DNA of 13,899 bases. Origin: DRPN01 sp964383915 (GTDB lineage Bacteria > Bacteroidota > Bacteroidia > Bacteroidales > VadinHA17). The notes under the pieces are model-generated. The model saw nothing but the letters and a program-made list of their open reading frames with translations. It searched no databases and had not been told where the DNA came from. Position numbers and translations under genes: made by a program. Below are positions 7,479 to 13,899 of the stretch, one piece after another. The stretch covers positions 1 through 13,899 of the forward strand of contig CAYLJE010000063.1 of assembly GCA_964383915.1 (NCBI GenBank). Reading direction: 5' to 3'. Position 1 is the first letter of the stretch; each line of letters opens with the position of its first letter.

Positions 7479-7518
7479 CCGGCATACGAAGCCGGGATAA
7501 CGAAGTTATCCGCTGGCT
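7479..7518. repeat. Tandem, overlapping hairpins after the exporter operon
   Basis: CCGGC (7479-7483) pairs with GCCGG (7491-7495), loop 7. Overlapping it, GGATAAC (7495-7501) pairs with GTTATCC (7505-7511), loop 3, and can be extended by AGCC (7490-7493) with GGCT (7515-7518) across a small internal loop. The two structures are mutually exclusive in part. They lie about 90 bases after the HlyD stop. They could slow exonucleases or help end transcription, but no T-run follows. Confidence 0.5.
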
Positions 7519-7607
7519 GTATGGATAATCTTGAGTTATTCATTTTGCAACGACAGGGGACACCCATGGATATTATGGATGTGTTTCAGGACGGGGTACT
7601 TGCTTTG

Positions 7608-7634
7608 TGCAGGCGTTTTAACCCCGGGCCTGCA
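7608..7634 (-). terminator. Inverted repeat directly after the DUF3127 stop, possible terminator
   Basis: TGCAGGC (7608-7614) and GCCTGCA (7628-7634) form a 7-bp GC-rich stem with a 13-base loop. It begins immediately beyond the stop codon of the leftward DUF3127 gene. There is no clean T-run on the minus strand, so intrinsic termination is uncertain. Confidence 0.3.
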
Positions 7635-7974
7635 TCAAAACGGCAAATCGTCAACTTCCGTTTCATCAGGCGGCGGAATATCTTCCGTACCGGGCAGAGG
7701 AGTTGATGAAGCAGCACTTATCCCGGCAGGTTCGATTTTCCAGACATCCAGGTTTGTAAAATAGCTGGTTACACCATCTTTTTCCCACTTATTTCCACGA
7801 AGATTAAAATAAACTTTGATTTCATCATTGAGCTGAACCCCGTCGATCAGATCACAACGTTCCTGTGTGAGCTGGAACTTAATGTAATCAGTGAAATCAA
7901 GGCCATTGACTTCTGCTTTTTTCTCGATAACAAATTCCCGTTTGCGAAATTTGTTACTAACCTGTTTGGTTTCA
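7635..7974 (-). CDS. DUF3127 protein, C-terminal part, with SSB-like acidic tip (5' end in the assembly gap)
   Basis: Read leftward from the gap, 112 codons end at the TGA at 7635-7637. The frame contains KFRKREFVIE, KFQLTQERCDLIDG, EIKVYFNLRGNKW and YFTNLDVWKIE, the strand order characteristic of Bacteroidota DUF3127 proteins, which are predicted OB-fold proteins. A proline- and acid-rich linker follows and the last residues are EVDDLPF, nearly identical to the C-terminal tip by which single-stranded-DNA-binding proteins recruit repair and replication partners. This points to a cytoplasmic protein with an SSB-like role, but that role is inferred. Family members usually start only 15-20 residues before this point, so the missing N-terminus is short and lies inside the N run. 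It is not in frame with the lipoprotein start at 8158 if the gap is taken as exactly 100 bases. Confidence 0.8.
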
Positions 7975-8074
7975 NNNNNNNNNNNNNNNNNNNNNNNNNN
8001 NNNNNNNNNNNNNNNNNNNNNNNNNNNNNNNNNNNNNNNNNNNNNNNNNNNNNNNNNNNNNNNNNNNNNNNNNN
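7975..8074. other. Assembly gap (100 N)
   Basis: This is exactly 100 unknown bases, a scaffold-gap placeholder like the one at 1165-1264. It interrupts the leftward DUF3127 and lipoprotein reading frames, so frame relations across it mean nothing. Confidence 0.97.
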
Positions 8075-8158
8075 ATTTGAAGAATCTGTGTTTTTACAGG
8101 AAAAAAAAATGATTGCTGATAACAGGAATGCCGCTACAAAATAAAAAATATGTTTCAT
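8075..8158 (-). CDS. Small lipoprotein, N-terminal 28 codons (rest in the gap)
   Basis: From the ATG at 8158 the minus strand reads a Lys-His start, a hydrophobic core (IFYFVAAFLLSAIIFF) and SC-KNTDSS, a typical Bacteroidota type II signal peptide with the acylated Cys at position 21. The frame then enters the N run. If the gap really is about 100 bases, the mature lipoprotein would be only a few tens of residues, or it would be joined to DUF3127. An SSB-like tip on an exported lipoprotein would make little sense, so two separate genes are more likely. It lies 90 bases downstream of mnmD on the same strand. Function unknown. Confidence 0.6.
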
Positions 8159-8196
8159 ATTAACCCTTTTTTATTTTACCATCCTGCGAAATTAAT

Positions 8197-8217
8197 AGAA
8201 ATCCCGACATGATTTCT
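8197..8217. repeat. 7-bp inverted repeat between mnmD and the lipoprotein gene
   Basis: AGAAATC (8197-8203) pairs with GATTTCT (8211-8217) around a 7-base loop. It lies in the 90-base spacer after mnmD. It could be a weak terminator or a processing hairpin; no T-run supports strong termination. Confidence 0.3.
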
Positions 8218-8248
8218 AACCAACAGTGAATATTTCTTTTATCATTTT

Positions 8249-8917
8249 TTATCTGGTTTTTATGGCCCTGATCATTTCCCTCTTTCCGGGGGGACCCGGC
8301 AAACGGTTGACATGAAACCCAATGCCGGATAAGGATCTCCGTAATGATCCTTTGGCAGAGTAAGTTACAAATATTCCTCCCGGATTCAAAGCTTTAAATA
8401 TCCTTTTCATTATAGTTTCCTGCCACATTTCCGGTTGAACTGCAGGACCAAAAGCATCAAAATAAACCAGGTCGAAATGCCTGGTAAAATGATAGGTAAT
8501 TAGATCAGCATGGATTTTCTTTAAATAAAATTTTTCATCCAACAAATACTCTTTATCCCATGGCTGGTTATGCAATCTTCTGAATATCTCTTCATCTGTC
8601 TGAAGCATGGAGGTATAATTTAAATGATTAACAACAGATATGTCCAGGGGATGAAGGTCTATGGCAGAATAATATACCGTTCGTTTGTCCCGGCGTGAAG
8701 CAATATGGGTTAACAAAGCATTCAGCCCTGTACCAAAGCCTGCTTCAAAAATATACAAAGGGGTTTGCGTCGTTTGCAAATAACCATTTTGTATAAATAC
8801 ATGTGATGATTCTCTTATGGCTCCATATCTGGAATGATAGCTCTCATTCAGGGAAGGAAGGTATAACGTATGAGATTTATCTCCTGTCCGGATGATTACC
8901 GGTTCCTCTTTTTCCAT
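8249..8917 (-). CDS. mnmD: tRNA 5-methylaminomethyl-2-thiouridine methyltransferase MnmD
   Basis: The 222 residues form the stand-alone methyltransferase equivalent of the N-terminal domain of bifunctional MnmC. It uses S-adenosylmethionine to convert nm5(s2)U34 to mnm5(s2)U34 at the tRNA wobble position. Diagnostic motifs occur in order: YHSRYGAIRESSHVFI (27-42), the SAM-binding EAGFGTGLNALL (58-69), YFDAFGPAVQPEMW (152-165), GGIFVTYSAKG (180-190) and LPGPPGKREM (206-215). The length fits the single-domain form, with no FAD-dependent oxidoreductase domain, as is usual in Bacteroidota. The start is the ATG at 8917, and the spacer to the divergent TonB receptor gene is 192 bases. The gene is chromosomal housekeeping, unlinked in function to its neighbours. 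Confidence 0.93.
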   Translation of the reverse strand: MEKEEPVIIRTGDKSHTLYLPSLNESYHSRYGAIRESSHVFIQNGYLQTTQTPLYIFEAGFGTGLNALLTHIASRRDKRTVYYSAIDLHPLDISVVNHLNYTSMLQTDEEIFRRLHNQPWDKEYLLDEKFYLKKIHADLITYHFTRHFDLVYFDAFGPAVQPEMWQETIMKRIFKALNPGGIFVTYSAKGSLRRSLSGIGFHVNRLPGPPGKREMIRAIKTR

Positions 8918-9028
8918 AATATTCAGGCGTTGATTTATTTATATTACGGTAAAATCAAAAAAAGCAGGAACAAATTGTATGAATATACTATTGAAGCCCG
9001 TTTAAACATACGAAATTTATATACATTT

Positions 9029-9061
9029 ATGACTTCTTTTCATGATTGATTTTTAAGTCAT
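9029..9061. promoter_or_regulatory. 7-bp inverted repeat upstream of the TonB receptor gene
   Basis: ATGACTT (9029-9035) and AAGTCAT (9055-9061) are exact inverted copies with a 19-base spacer, located 49-81 bases before the receptor's start codon. Two further CATG-containing words (9041, 9060) crowd the same stretch. It could be an operator, but a 7-bp match in AT-rich DNA can arise by chance. Confidence 0.25.
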
Positions 9062-9109
9062 GAGCTCTATATCATGGATGTTTTCTTGTGCTACAATTTA
9101 TAATATTTT

Positions 9110-11938
9110 ATGAACAAAGAGATAAATTATTTTTGGATATTTGCTTTGCTGTTTTTGTTCATTGGTTTTCAGGCTGTTGGTCAGCAAAGAATGGAGGTTT
9201 CCGGAAGAATCCAGGACATCGAAACGAAAGAGCCTTTGGCAGGAGTGAATATTGTTGTAAAGGGAACCCATACGGGTGGGGGAACAGACGTGAGAGGATA
9301 CTTTCATTTTTTGTTTACCTATCATTTACCCTATACGCTGAGCTTTTCTATGATTGGATACAAGACCAGGGAATACACTGTGACAGAGAATCCCAAATCA
9401 GGTATTCGTATTTATCTTGTCAGCCACACCTATCAGACAGGGGAGGTAGTGGTCACAGCCCCGGTTGTAGAAGTGGAACAGAAAACCATCCATAAAGCCG
9501 TCTCAATGGAGGTGGTGGATGCTCTCAGCATAAAAGAAACACCTTCCGCCAATTTCTATGAAGCTTTAGCCAATCTTAAAGGGGTAGATGTGGCCACGCA
9601 GAGCATGCAATTTATGACCGTCAATGCAAGAGGTTTTAACTCTACTGAAAATACACGTTTTGTTCAGATTGTGGACGGGATGGATAATCAAGCTCCGGGG
9701 ATGAATTTTGCTGTGGGAAATATAGCTGGACTGAACGAGCTGGATGTAGATGAAATTGATTTTTTACCGGGACCTTCCAATGCCAGATATGGAGGAAATG
9801 CACTGAATGGGATCCTGTTGATGAAAAGTAAAGACCCTTTTCAATACCCGGGAATAGGTTTTTATGTAAAACCCGGCGTAAGCGATGTACATGCCGGCCA
9901 TGATCATCCTTTTCAATTTTTTGGGAAACCCCTTATCGATGAAGGATTCCGGATTGCTGACGTAATAAAAAAACGATTTGCATTTAAACTTACAGGTTCT
10001 TTCATGAGGGGAAAAGATTGGTATGCTGATGATACTACTAACATCCGGCCCGGGAGTGTACACTGGGAATATGACCCGGGCTATGACGCATTGAATAAGT
10101 ATGGGGACGAGATTATCAAGATGTTACCGGTAGGTAAAAACGGGGAGGATATCATTGTCTCACGTACCGGTTACAGAGACAGATATTTAATAAACAACCA
10201 TGTGAAGAATATTAAGATGGGTGCGGGACTATACTATAAAATTACTCCTTCGGTGACTGCACAAATGAATGGGAAGGTTACATCAACCACTACCGCTTAT
10301 ACCGGCGATAATCGTATCTCTCTGACCGATTTCCGTATTTATCAGGGGAAAGTTGAAGTGAATGGAACTCATTTTATGCTCCGTGGTTATACTACACAGC
10401 AGCAAACAGGCCATACTTATGACGCACGTTTTCTGGCTTATCATCTGATACGTTCCTGGAAGAGCGACGATCAATGGTTCCGGGATTATGAAAATGCATA
10501 CCTCGGGAGATTCCTGCAATATGGGGTTCGTTCCGGGGATTACGTAGAGGCACGTGCTTATGCAGACCACAGGATGTTAATGCCTAGGACGGAGGAATTT
10601 GAGAAGAAAAAACAGGAAATCATCTCTATTAATAACTTTAGGGAAGGTGCCGGTATGATCAATAATTCGGCTTTATATCAGGTCGAAGGCAGTTACAATC
10701 TGGAAAATATTATACCGATTGTGAATTTTGAATTAGGTGGAAATTATCGTTATTATAATCTCGTGTCGCAGGGGACTATTTTCCCGGATACCACGGGAAA
10801 CAATATTTCTTATTTTGAGTATGGAGCTTTTCTTATTGCATCCAGGAGTTTCCTGAATAGGAAACTCCAGCTAAATGCTTCGGTAAGACTGGATAAAAGT
10901 GAACATTTTACTGCCCATTTTTCTCCACGTGTCTCTGTTTTATACACTTTGAAGAAAAGACATTATTTCAGAGCTTCTTGTCTGAAGGGTTTCCGCAACC
11001 CCGGGGCCAAAGAGCAATATATTAACCAGGATCTTGGTACAGCCCGCTTGCTGGGTGGGCTAAATGGAATATATAAACCCTATTTCATTCCCCATAACAG
11101 TATCTTTATGCAAAATGTCCTTGTTTTTAATGACTCTGTTCAGAATGATATTTCAAGCATGGATCCACCCTATAGTCAGGATCAGGCTAGAATAAAAAAT
11201 CTCGTTACTCTCCAAAACGGGATTGTTTCGGAAGATGAGCTGAAAAATATTGTCCCTGAGGAAGTGACCACGTTTGAGCTGGGGTATAAAACAGATATAT
11301 ACCATAAAATTTTTCTGGATATGGTCTATTATCATAGTGATTATAAGAATTTCATAGGTCTGGTTCGTATCGTAAAACCACGTACCAGCCCACAGGTTGA
11401 TTTGTTCACTGTTTCTACGCAGATTAATTCATCCACCATGCGGGACGTATATTACGTTTTTAGTAATTCATCGGAAAAAGTATCTACACAAGGGGTGTCA
11501 ATGGGTTGGAAATGGCTGACACCGTTGGGATCGATTGTGTCAGGAAACTTTACCTGGTCAGATATCCAGAGTGATATCCTGGATCCTATTGTCCCGGGAT
11601 TTAATACACCCCCTTTTAAGATGAATATTTCATTGGCTAACAGACGCATGGACAAAATGGAAAATAATCCGGGTTTTAAGAATGTGGGATTTAAGGTGAA
11701 CTGGAGATATCAAAGTCGTTTTTTCTGGCAAAGTCCGTTTGGCGACGGATGGGTAGAACCTATAAATACCTTTGATATACAGTTTTCTTATCATTTTCAT
11801 AAACCCCGTTCATGGTTGAAAGCCGGGATAAATAACTTTTTTGATATTCCCTATGCCAATACCTTCGGTGGTACGCAGGTGGGCGTATTTTATTATATAT
11901 CTTACAGGATTGATGATATTTTCGGAGGACTTTTCTAA
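9110..11938 (+). CDS. TonB-dependent outer-membrane receptor with carboxypeptidase-regulatory-like domain
   Basis: The 942 residues start with a signal peptide (core FWIFALLFLFIGF, cleavage near VGQ-Q, 22-25). Residues about 28-112 form a carboxypeptidase-D regulatory-like beta domain (GRIQDIETKEPLAGVNIVVK...IGYKTREYTV). A plug domain spans about 140-240, with ARGFNSTENTRFVQIVDGMD and FLPGPSNARYGGNALNGI. The remainder is a beta barrel with GFRNPGAKEQYINQ and repeated aromatic strands, ending in IDDIFGGLF with a terminal Phe. It imports an unknown substrate across the outer membrane using TonB energy. No SusD partner follows, so it is not a glycan-type SusCD pair. Instead an SGNH-fold lipoprotein starts 16 bases later, a recurring partnership in Bacteroidota. 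The substrate cannot be predicted from the sequence. Confidence 0.95.
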   Translation: MNKEINYFWIFALLFLFIGFQAVGQQRMEVSGRIQDIETKEPLAGVNIVVKGTHTGGGTDVRGYFHFLFTYHLPYTLSFSMIGYKTREYTVTENPKSGIRIYLVSHTYQTGEVVVTAPVVEVEQKTIHKAVSMEVVDALSIKETPSANFYEALANLKGVDVATQSMQFMTVNARGFNSTENTRFVQIVDGMDNQAPGMNFAVGNIAGLNELDVDEIDFLPGPSNARYGGNALNGILLMKSKDPFQYPGIGFYVKPGVSDVHAGHDHPFQFFGKPLIDEGFRIADVIKKRFAFKLTGSFMRGKDWYADDTTNIRPGSVHWEYDPGYDALNKYGDEIIKMLPVGKNGEDIIVSRTGYRDRYLINNHVKNIKMGAGLYYKITPSVTAQMNGKVTSTTTAYTGDNRISLTDFRIYQGKVEVNGTHFMLRGYTTQQQTGHTYDARFLAYHLIRSWKSDDQWFRDYENAYLGRFLQYGVRSGDYVEARAYADHRMLMPRTEEFEKKKQEIISINNFREGAGMINNSALYQVEGSYNLENIIPIVNFELGGNYRYYNLVSQGTIFPDTTGNNISYFEYGAFLIASRSFLNRKLQLNASVRLDKSEHFTAHFSPRVSVLYTLKKRHYFRASCLKGFRNPGAKEQYINQDLGTARLLGGLNGIYKPYFIPHNSIFMQNVLVFNDSVQNDISSMDPPYSQDQARIKNLVTLQNGIVSEDELKNIVPEEVTTFELGYKTDIYHKIFLDMVYYHSDYKNFIGLVRIVKPRTSPQVDLFTVSTQINSSTMRDVYYVFSNSSEKVSTQGVSMGWKWLTPLGSIVSGNFTWSDIQSDILDPIVPGFNTPPFKMNISLANRRMDKMENNPGFKNVGFKVNWRYQSRFFWQSPFGDGWVEPINTFDIQFSYHFHKPRSWLKAGINNFFDIPYANTFGGTQVGVFYYISYRIDDIFGGLF

Positions 11939-11954
11939 CAGACTTTTTTAGATT

Positions 11955-13502
11955 ATGAATAAACTGACCCGATTTTTTTTATTCTTTTACCGTTCGTTTT
12001 CCGGAAAATGGAAACAATGGTTTATCCCCGGATTTTCTGTGATACTCGCACTGCTTATTCCGGGGGGTTGTCAATATGACTTTCCTGAAACAGCTAACCA
12101 ATATCAGGCGGATAACTTGGACTTATCTTCTTTTGTTGGTGTTGGGGATGATTACCTGGCCGGTTTTATGGATGGAGCCCTATACGATGAAGGTCAGCAG
12201 CATTCTATTACTGCCATATTTGCCGGTCAGTTGGAAAAAATCGGATTACAGACCTTTCATCAGGCGGGGATTCAGTCTGTGAATGGTTATAATGAATATG
12301 CTTCGGACAGTGCTCATCTGTATGGAAGGTATATATACGTTTTCAAAGATAATCAGTCGGAAGCACCGGTTATCGTAACCACCACGGGAGAGAAAGTGAA
12401 ATCTTTTTCAGGAGATAAAAACTCGTTAAATGATTTTTCTATTCCTTTTTTACGGATATTTCAGATCGATGATCCCGGCTTAAAGACTAATAAATATTAT
12501 AAACGAATGGCGGCTGAACCTTCTATTTCAACTTTGCTAAGTCAGGTAAAAAATCGAAAACCTACTTTTTTTGTGTTATGGATAGGGATGTCTGATATCT
12601 TAGGTTATGCCACCTCCGGAGGTGCTGGAGACAGCCTGCCTGCCGTTCCTGCTCAAATGTCTCCCCCAGATCTTACGCCTGCCACTTTGTTTGAATCCCG
12701 ACTGAATATATTGTTGTCTTCTTTATTGAGCCAGCCGGATAGTAAAGGGGTTATCCTTTCCCTCCCGGATATTGACGACCTGCCGTTTTTTTATTATTAC
12801 TCTTATAACTTTATTAAACTTCGCGGCAGTAAATGGACCCTGGCGAATGCTTTTTACCATGATTTTAATTTGGCTGTTACAGAGAATAACCAGAACCCGG
12901 CCAACGCAAAACGGTTTTATATTAGTTTCAATGATAATGGAGCCACTCCTTATCCGCAACCTGTAGTTGTTGAAGATAGTAGCCTGTCGGATGCCTTTTA
13001 TCCGGATGGTAAACCATTGCCTAAAATTCGCCAATTGAAAGAAGGAGAAATGGTCTTTATGAATATGCCCGGGGAGATGTTGCAAAATGGTTTGGGCTCC
13101 TTGATTCCTGTCCCGGGAAAATATTACCTGACCAAAGCACAAATTAAAACCATCAAATCCAGGATACGGGTTTTTAACAATATCCTTATTGAGAAAGTGA
13201 AGGCCAACCCGGGCCGTCTGGCTTTTATAGATGTCAGGGAAACAATTCATGAGATTGCGAATACCGGGAGACTAAACGGCTGGGGGAGACCTGCCAGTGA
13301 TGCTATTTTGAATTTTAACGGGGTCCCTTTGAATGGCAGACTGAAGTTAAATAGTATCTATTCACTGGATGGATTGCACTTTAACCAGCGGGGAAATGCT
13401 TGTCTTGTGAATCAGATTATCCAGGGGATCAACAAAACTTTTCAGAGTAAGATTCCGGAAGTAGATGTTAATGCATACAAAGGGAATGTACCTGTATATT
13501 GA
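11955..13502 (+). CDS. SGNH/GDSL-fold lipoprotein, probable pseudo-hydrolase, partner of the TonB receptor
   Basis: The 515 residues have an unusually long basic N-terminus, then a hydrophobic segment and a lipobox-like PGGC with Cys39, so the protein is probably an outer-membrane lipoprotein. The SGNH blocks are recognisable but altered. Block I, usually GDSLTAGF, reads GDDYLAGF (64-71), so the nucleophile Ser is Asp66. Block III, usually GxND, reads WIGMSDILGYA (209-219), with Ser213 in place of Asn. Block V DGLH (Asp472, His475) is kept. Hydrolysis by the normal mechanism is therefore unlikely, and a binding role, such as holding a lipid or ester ligand for the receptor, is an inference. 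It follows the TonB receptor by 16 bases, implying one transcript. It is larger than simple SGNH enzymes, with inserted segments around 225-245 and 300-400. Confidence 0.88.
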   Translation: MNKLTRFFLFFYRSFSGKWKQWFIPGFSVILALLIPGGCQYDFPETANQYQADNLDLSSFVGVGDDYLAGFMDGALYDEGQQHSITAIFAGQLEKIGLQTFHQAGIQSVNGYNEYASDSAHLYGRYIYVFKDNQSEAPVIVTTTGEKVKSFSGDKNSLNDFSIPFLRIFQIDDPGLKTNKYYKRMAAEPSISTLLSQVKNRKPTFFVLWIGMSDILGYATSGGAGDSLPAVPAQMSPPDLTPATLFESRLNILLSSLLSQPDSKGVILSLPDIDDLPFFYYYSYNFIKLRGSKWTLANAFYHDFNLAVTENNQNPANAKRFYISFNDNGATPYPQPVVVEDSSLSDAFYPDGKPLPKIRQLKEGEMVFMNMPGEMLQNGLGSLIPVPGKYYLTKAQIKTIKSRIRVFNNILIEKVKANPGRLAFIDVRETIHEIANTGRLNGWGRPASDAILNFNGVPLNGRLKLNSIYSLDGLHFNQRGNACLVNQIIQGINKTFQSKIPEVDVNAYKGNVPVY

Positions 13503-13665
13503 TATTGGGTACTGTTCTTTTGATTATAGTCATTGTACGCCGGCCAATCAGGAGATTTGTTGCACTTTGTTCCGGGACATGAACCGGGAATGCTCAGAAA
13601 AATTCTGTTATTCATGAAACTCATATTTTAAAAACGAAGTGAATTGAAATATGTAAGTTGAATGA

Positions 13666-13691
13666 ATCCCGATAGTGAAGCGTATCGGGAT
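13666..13691. repeat. Perfect 9-bp hairpin with CCCGATA/TATCGGG stem
   Basis: ATCCCGATA (13666-13674) is exactly complementary to TATCGGGAT (13683-13691) with an 8-base loop GTGAAGCG. It is symmetric, and no T-run follows on either strand, so it looks more like an interspersed palindromic element than a terminator. Confidence 0.6.
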
Positions 13692-13698
13692 AAATGAG

Positions 13699-13728
13699 TC
13701 TAATACTCCGCTGCTTGCAGCGATTAGA
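13699..13728. repeat. REP-like palindrome, copy 1
   Basis: CGCTGC-TT-GCAGCG (13709-13722) forms a tight 6-bp stem, and an outer stem TCTAAT (13699-13704) with ATTAGA (13723-13728) encloses it with a 4-base bulge. The core resembles the CTGCTTGCAG palindrome of widely dispersed extragenic repeats in this phylum. Confidence 0.5.
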
Positions 13729-13746
13729 GAAGGATTCGTATAGTGA

Positions 13747-13771
13747 TACCTCGACTCCTTGCTGCGAGGTA
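13747..13771. repeat. REP-like palindrome, copy 2 (degenerate)
   Basis: TACCTCG (13747-13753) pairs with CGAGGTA (13765-13771); the 11-base loop ACTCCTTGCTG looks like a mutated version of the CTGCTTGCAG core of copy 1. The two copies lie 18 bases apart, resembling a paired extragenic element. Confidence 0.5.
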
Positions 13772-13899
13772 ATTCATTAATTTGTATAAACGGAGGTTGT
13801 GTAATTAGAAGATATACAGGGTGTTGTTTAAAAACTACGTAGGGAGCTCGTATGTTTGCCAAATAAAGAATTGGACCATTTTCCGTTAATGTTGTATGT

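Larger units (their letters stand above)
13506..13899. other. Non-coding region with REP-like palindromes
   Basis: No convincing gene is seen in these 394 bases. Open frames here cross palindromes and have no family features. A weak hairpin (CAGAA at 13595, TTCTG at 13603) lies about 90 bases after the SGNH stop. The palindromes at 13666-13771 are listed separately. The last ~120 bases show nothing recognisable. Confidence 0.6.

Noticed and set aside
7521..7764. Two rightward frames of 61 and 77 codons
   Set aside because: They run antisense to the DUF3127 3' end and cross the inverted repeat after its stop; no family features.
7847..8158. A 103-residue lipoprotein reading through the gap
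   Set aside because: Beyond the N run it reads the DUF3127 region in the wrong frame. Only the first 28 codons are trustworthy.
12723..13250. 175-codon minus-strand frame
   Set aside because: It lies entirely antisense to the SGNH-fold gene, whose blocks I, III and V are clearly recognisable.
13608..13862. 84-codon minus-strand frame near the right end
   Set aside because: It reads through all three palindromes and has no recognisable domain.
1..13899. tRNA, rRNA, CRISPR array, insertion sequence or integrase
   Set aside because: No cloverleaf, repeat-spacer pattern, transposase motif or terminal repeats were seen on reading both strands by eye. No covariance-model search was possible.

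Overview
The window looks like a piece of a Bacteroidota genome, most likely Bacteroidales or a near relative. The evidence is a TonB-dependent receptor with an N-terminal carboxypeptidase-regulatory-like domain, a DUF3127 protein, a stand-alone MnmD, an anti-sigma/TPR protein of the kind common in that phylum, AT-rich spacers with few Shine-Dalgarno sites, and one TAnnTTTG promoter-like box. Two runs of exactly 100 N (1165-1264, 7975-8074) are assembly gaps of unknown true size, so this is draft or metagenomic sequence. Genes may be missing at both places.

Left part (1-7390). A leftward gene open at the window edge (1-942) encodes a secreted or anchored TPR protein, probably the N-terminal part of a TPR-CHAT protein. 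Across a 636-base divergent spacer containing the first gap, a rightward series of five genes begins: a single-pass anti-sigma-like TPR protein, a soluble histidine-kinase-like protein that has lost its phospho-acceptor His and its ATP-lid glycines, a DUF559 (PD-(D/E)XK-like) protein with a damaged active-site motif, a peptidase-containing ABC exporter (C39 + membrane domain + ATPase, all key residues intact), and an HlyD-type adaptor. The exporter and adaptor form a type I, double-glycine-type peptide secretion pair. No precursor peptide, maturase or TolC-like outer-membrane channel is visible. Two degenerate enzymes placed directly before an intact exporter is the most unusual feature of the window and the best candidate for an undescribed system.

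Middle (7391-9109). A spacer with tandem hairpins follows the exporter operon. Then come three leftward pieces: the C-terminal part of a DUF3127 protein ending in an SSB-like acidic DDLPF tip, the N-terminus of a small lipoprotein (the two separated by the second gap), and an intact mnmD for wobble-uridine methylation of tRNA.

Right part (9110-13899). A TonB-dependent receptor is followed 16 bases later by an SGNH/GDSL-fold lipoprotein, so the two probably form one outer-membrane operon. The SGNH protein keeps the Asp-x-x-His of block V but has lost the nucleophile Ser and the block III Asn, making it a third probable pseudoenzyme. The last ~390 bases are non-coding and carry a perfect 9-bp hairpin and two REP-like palindromes.
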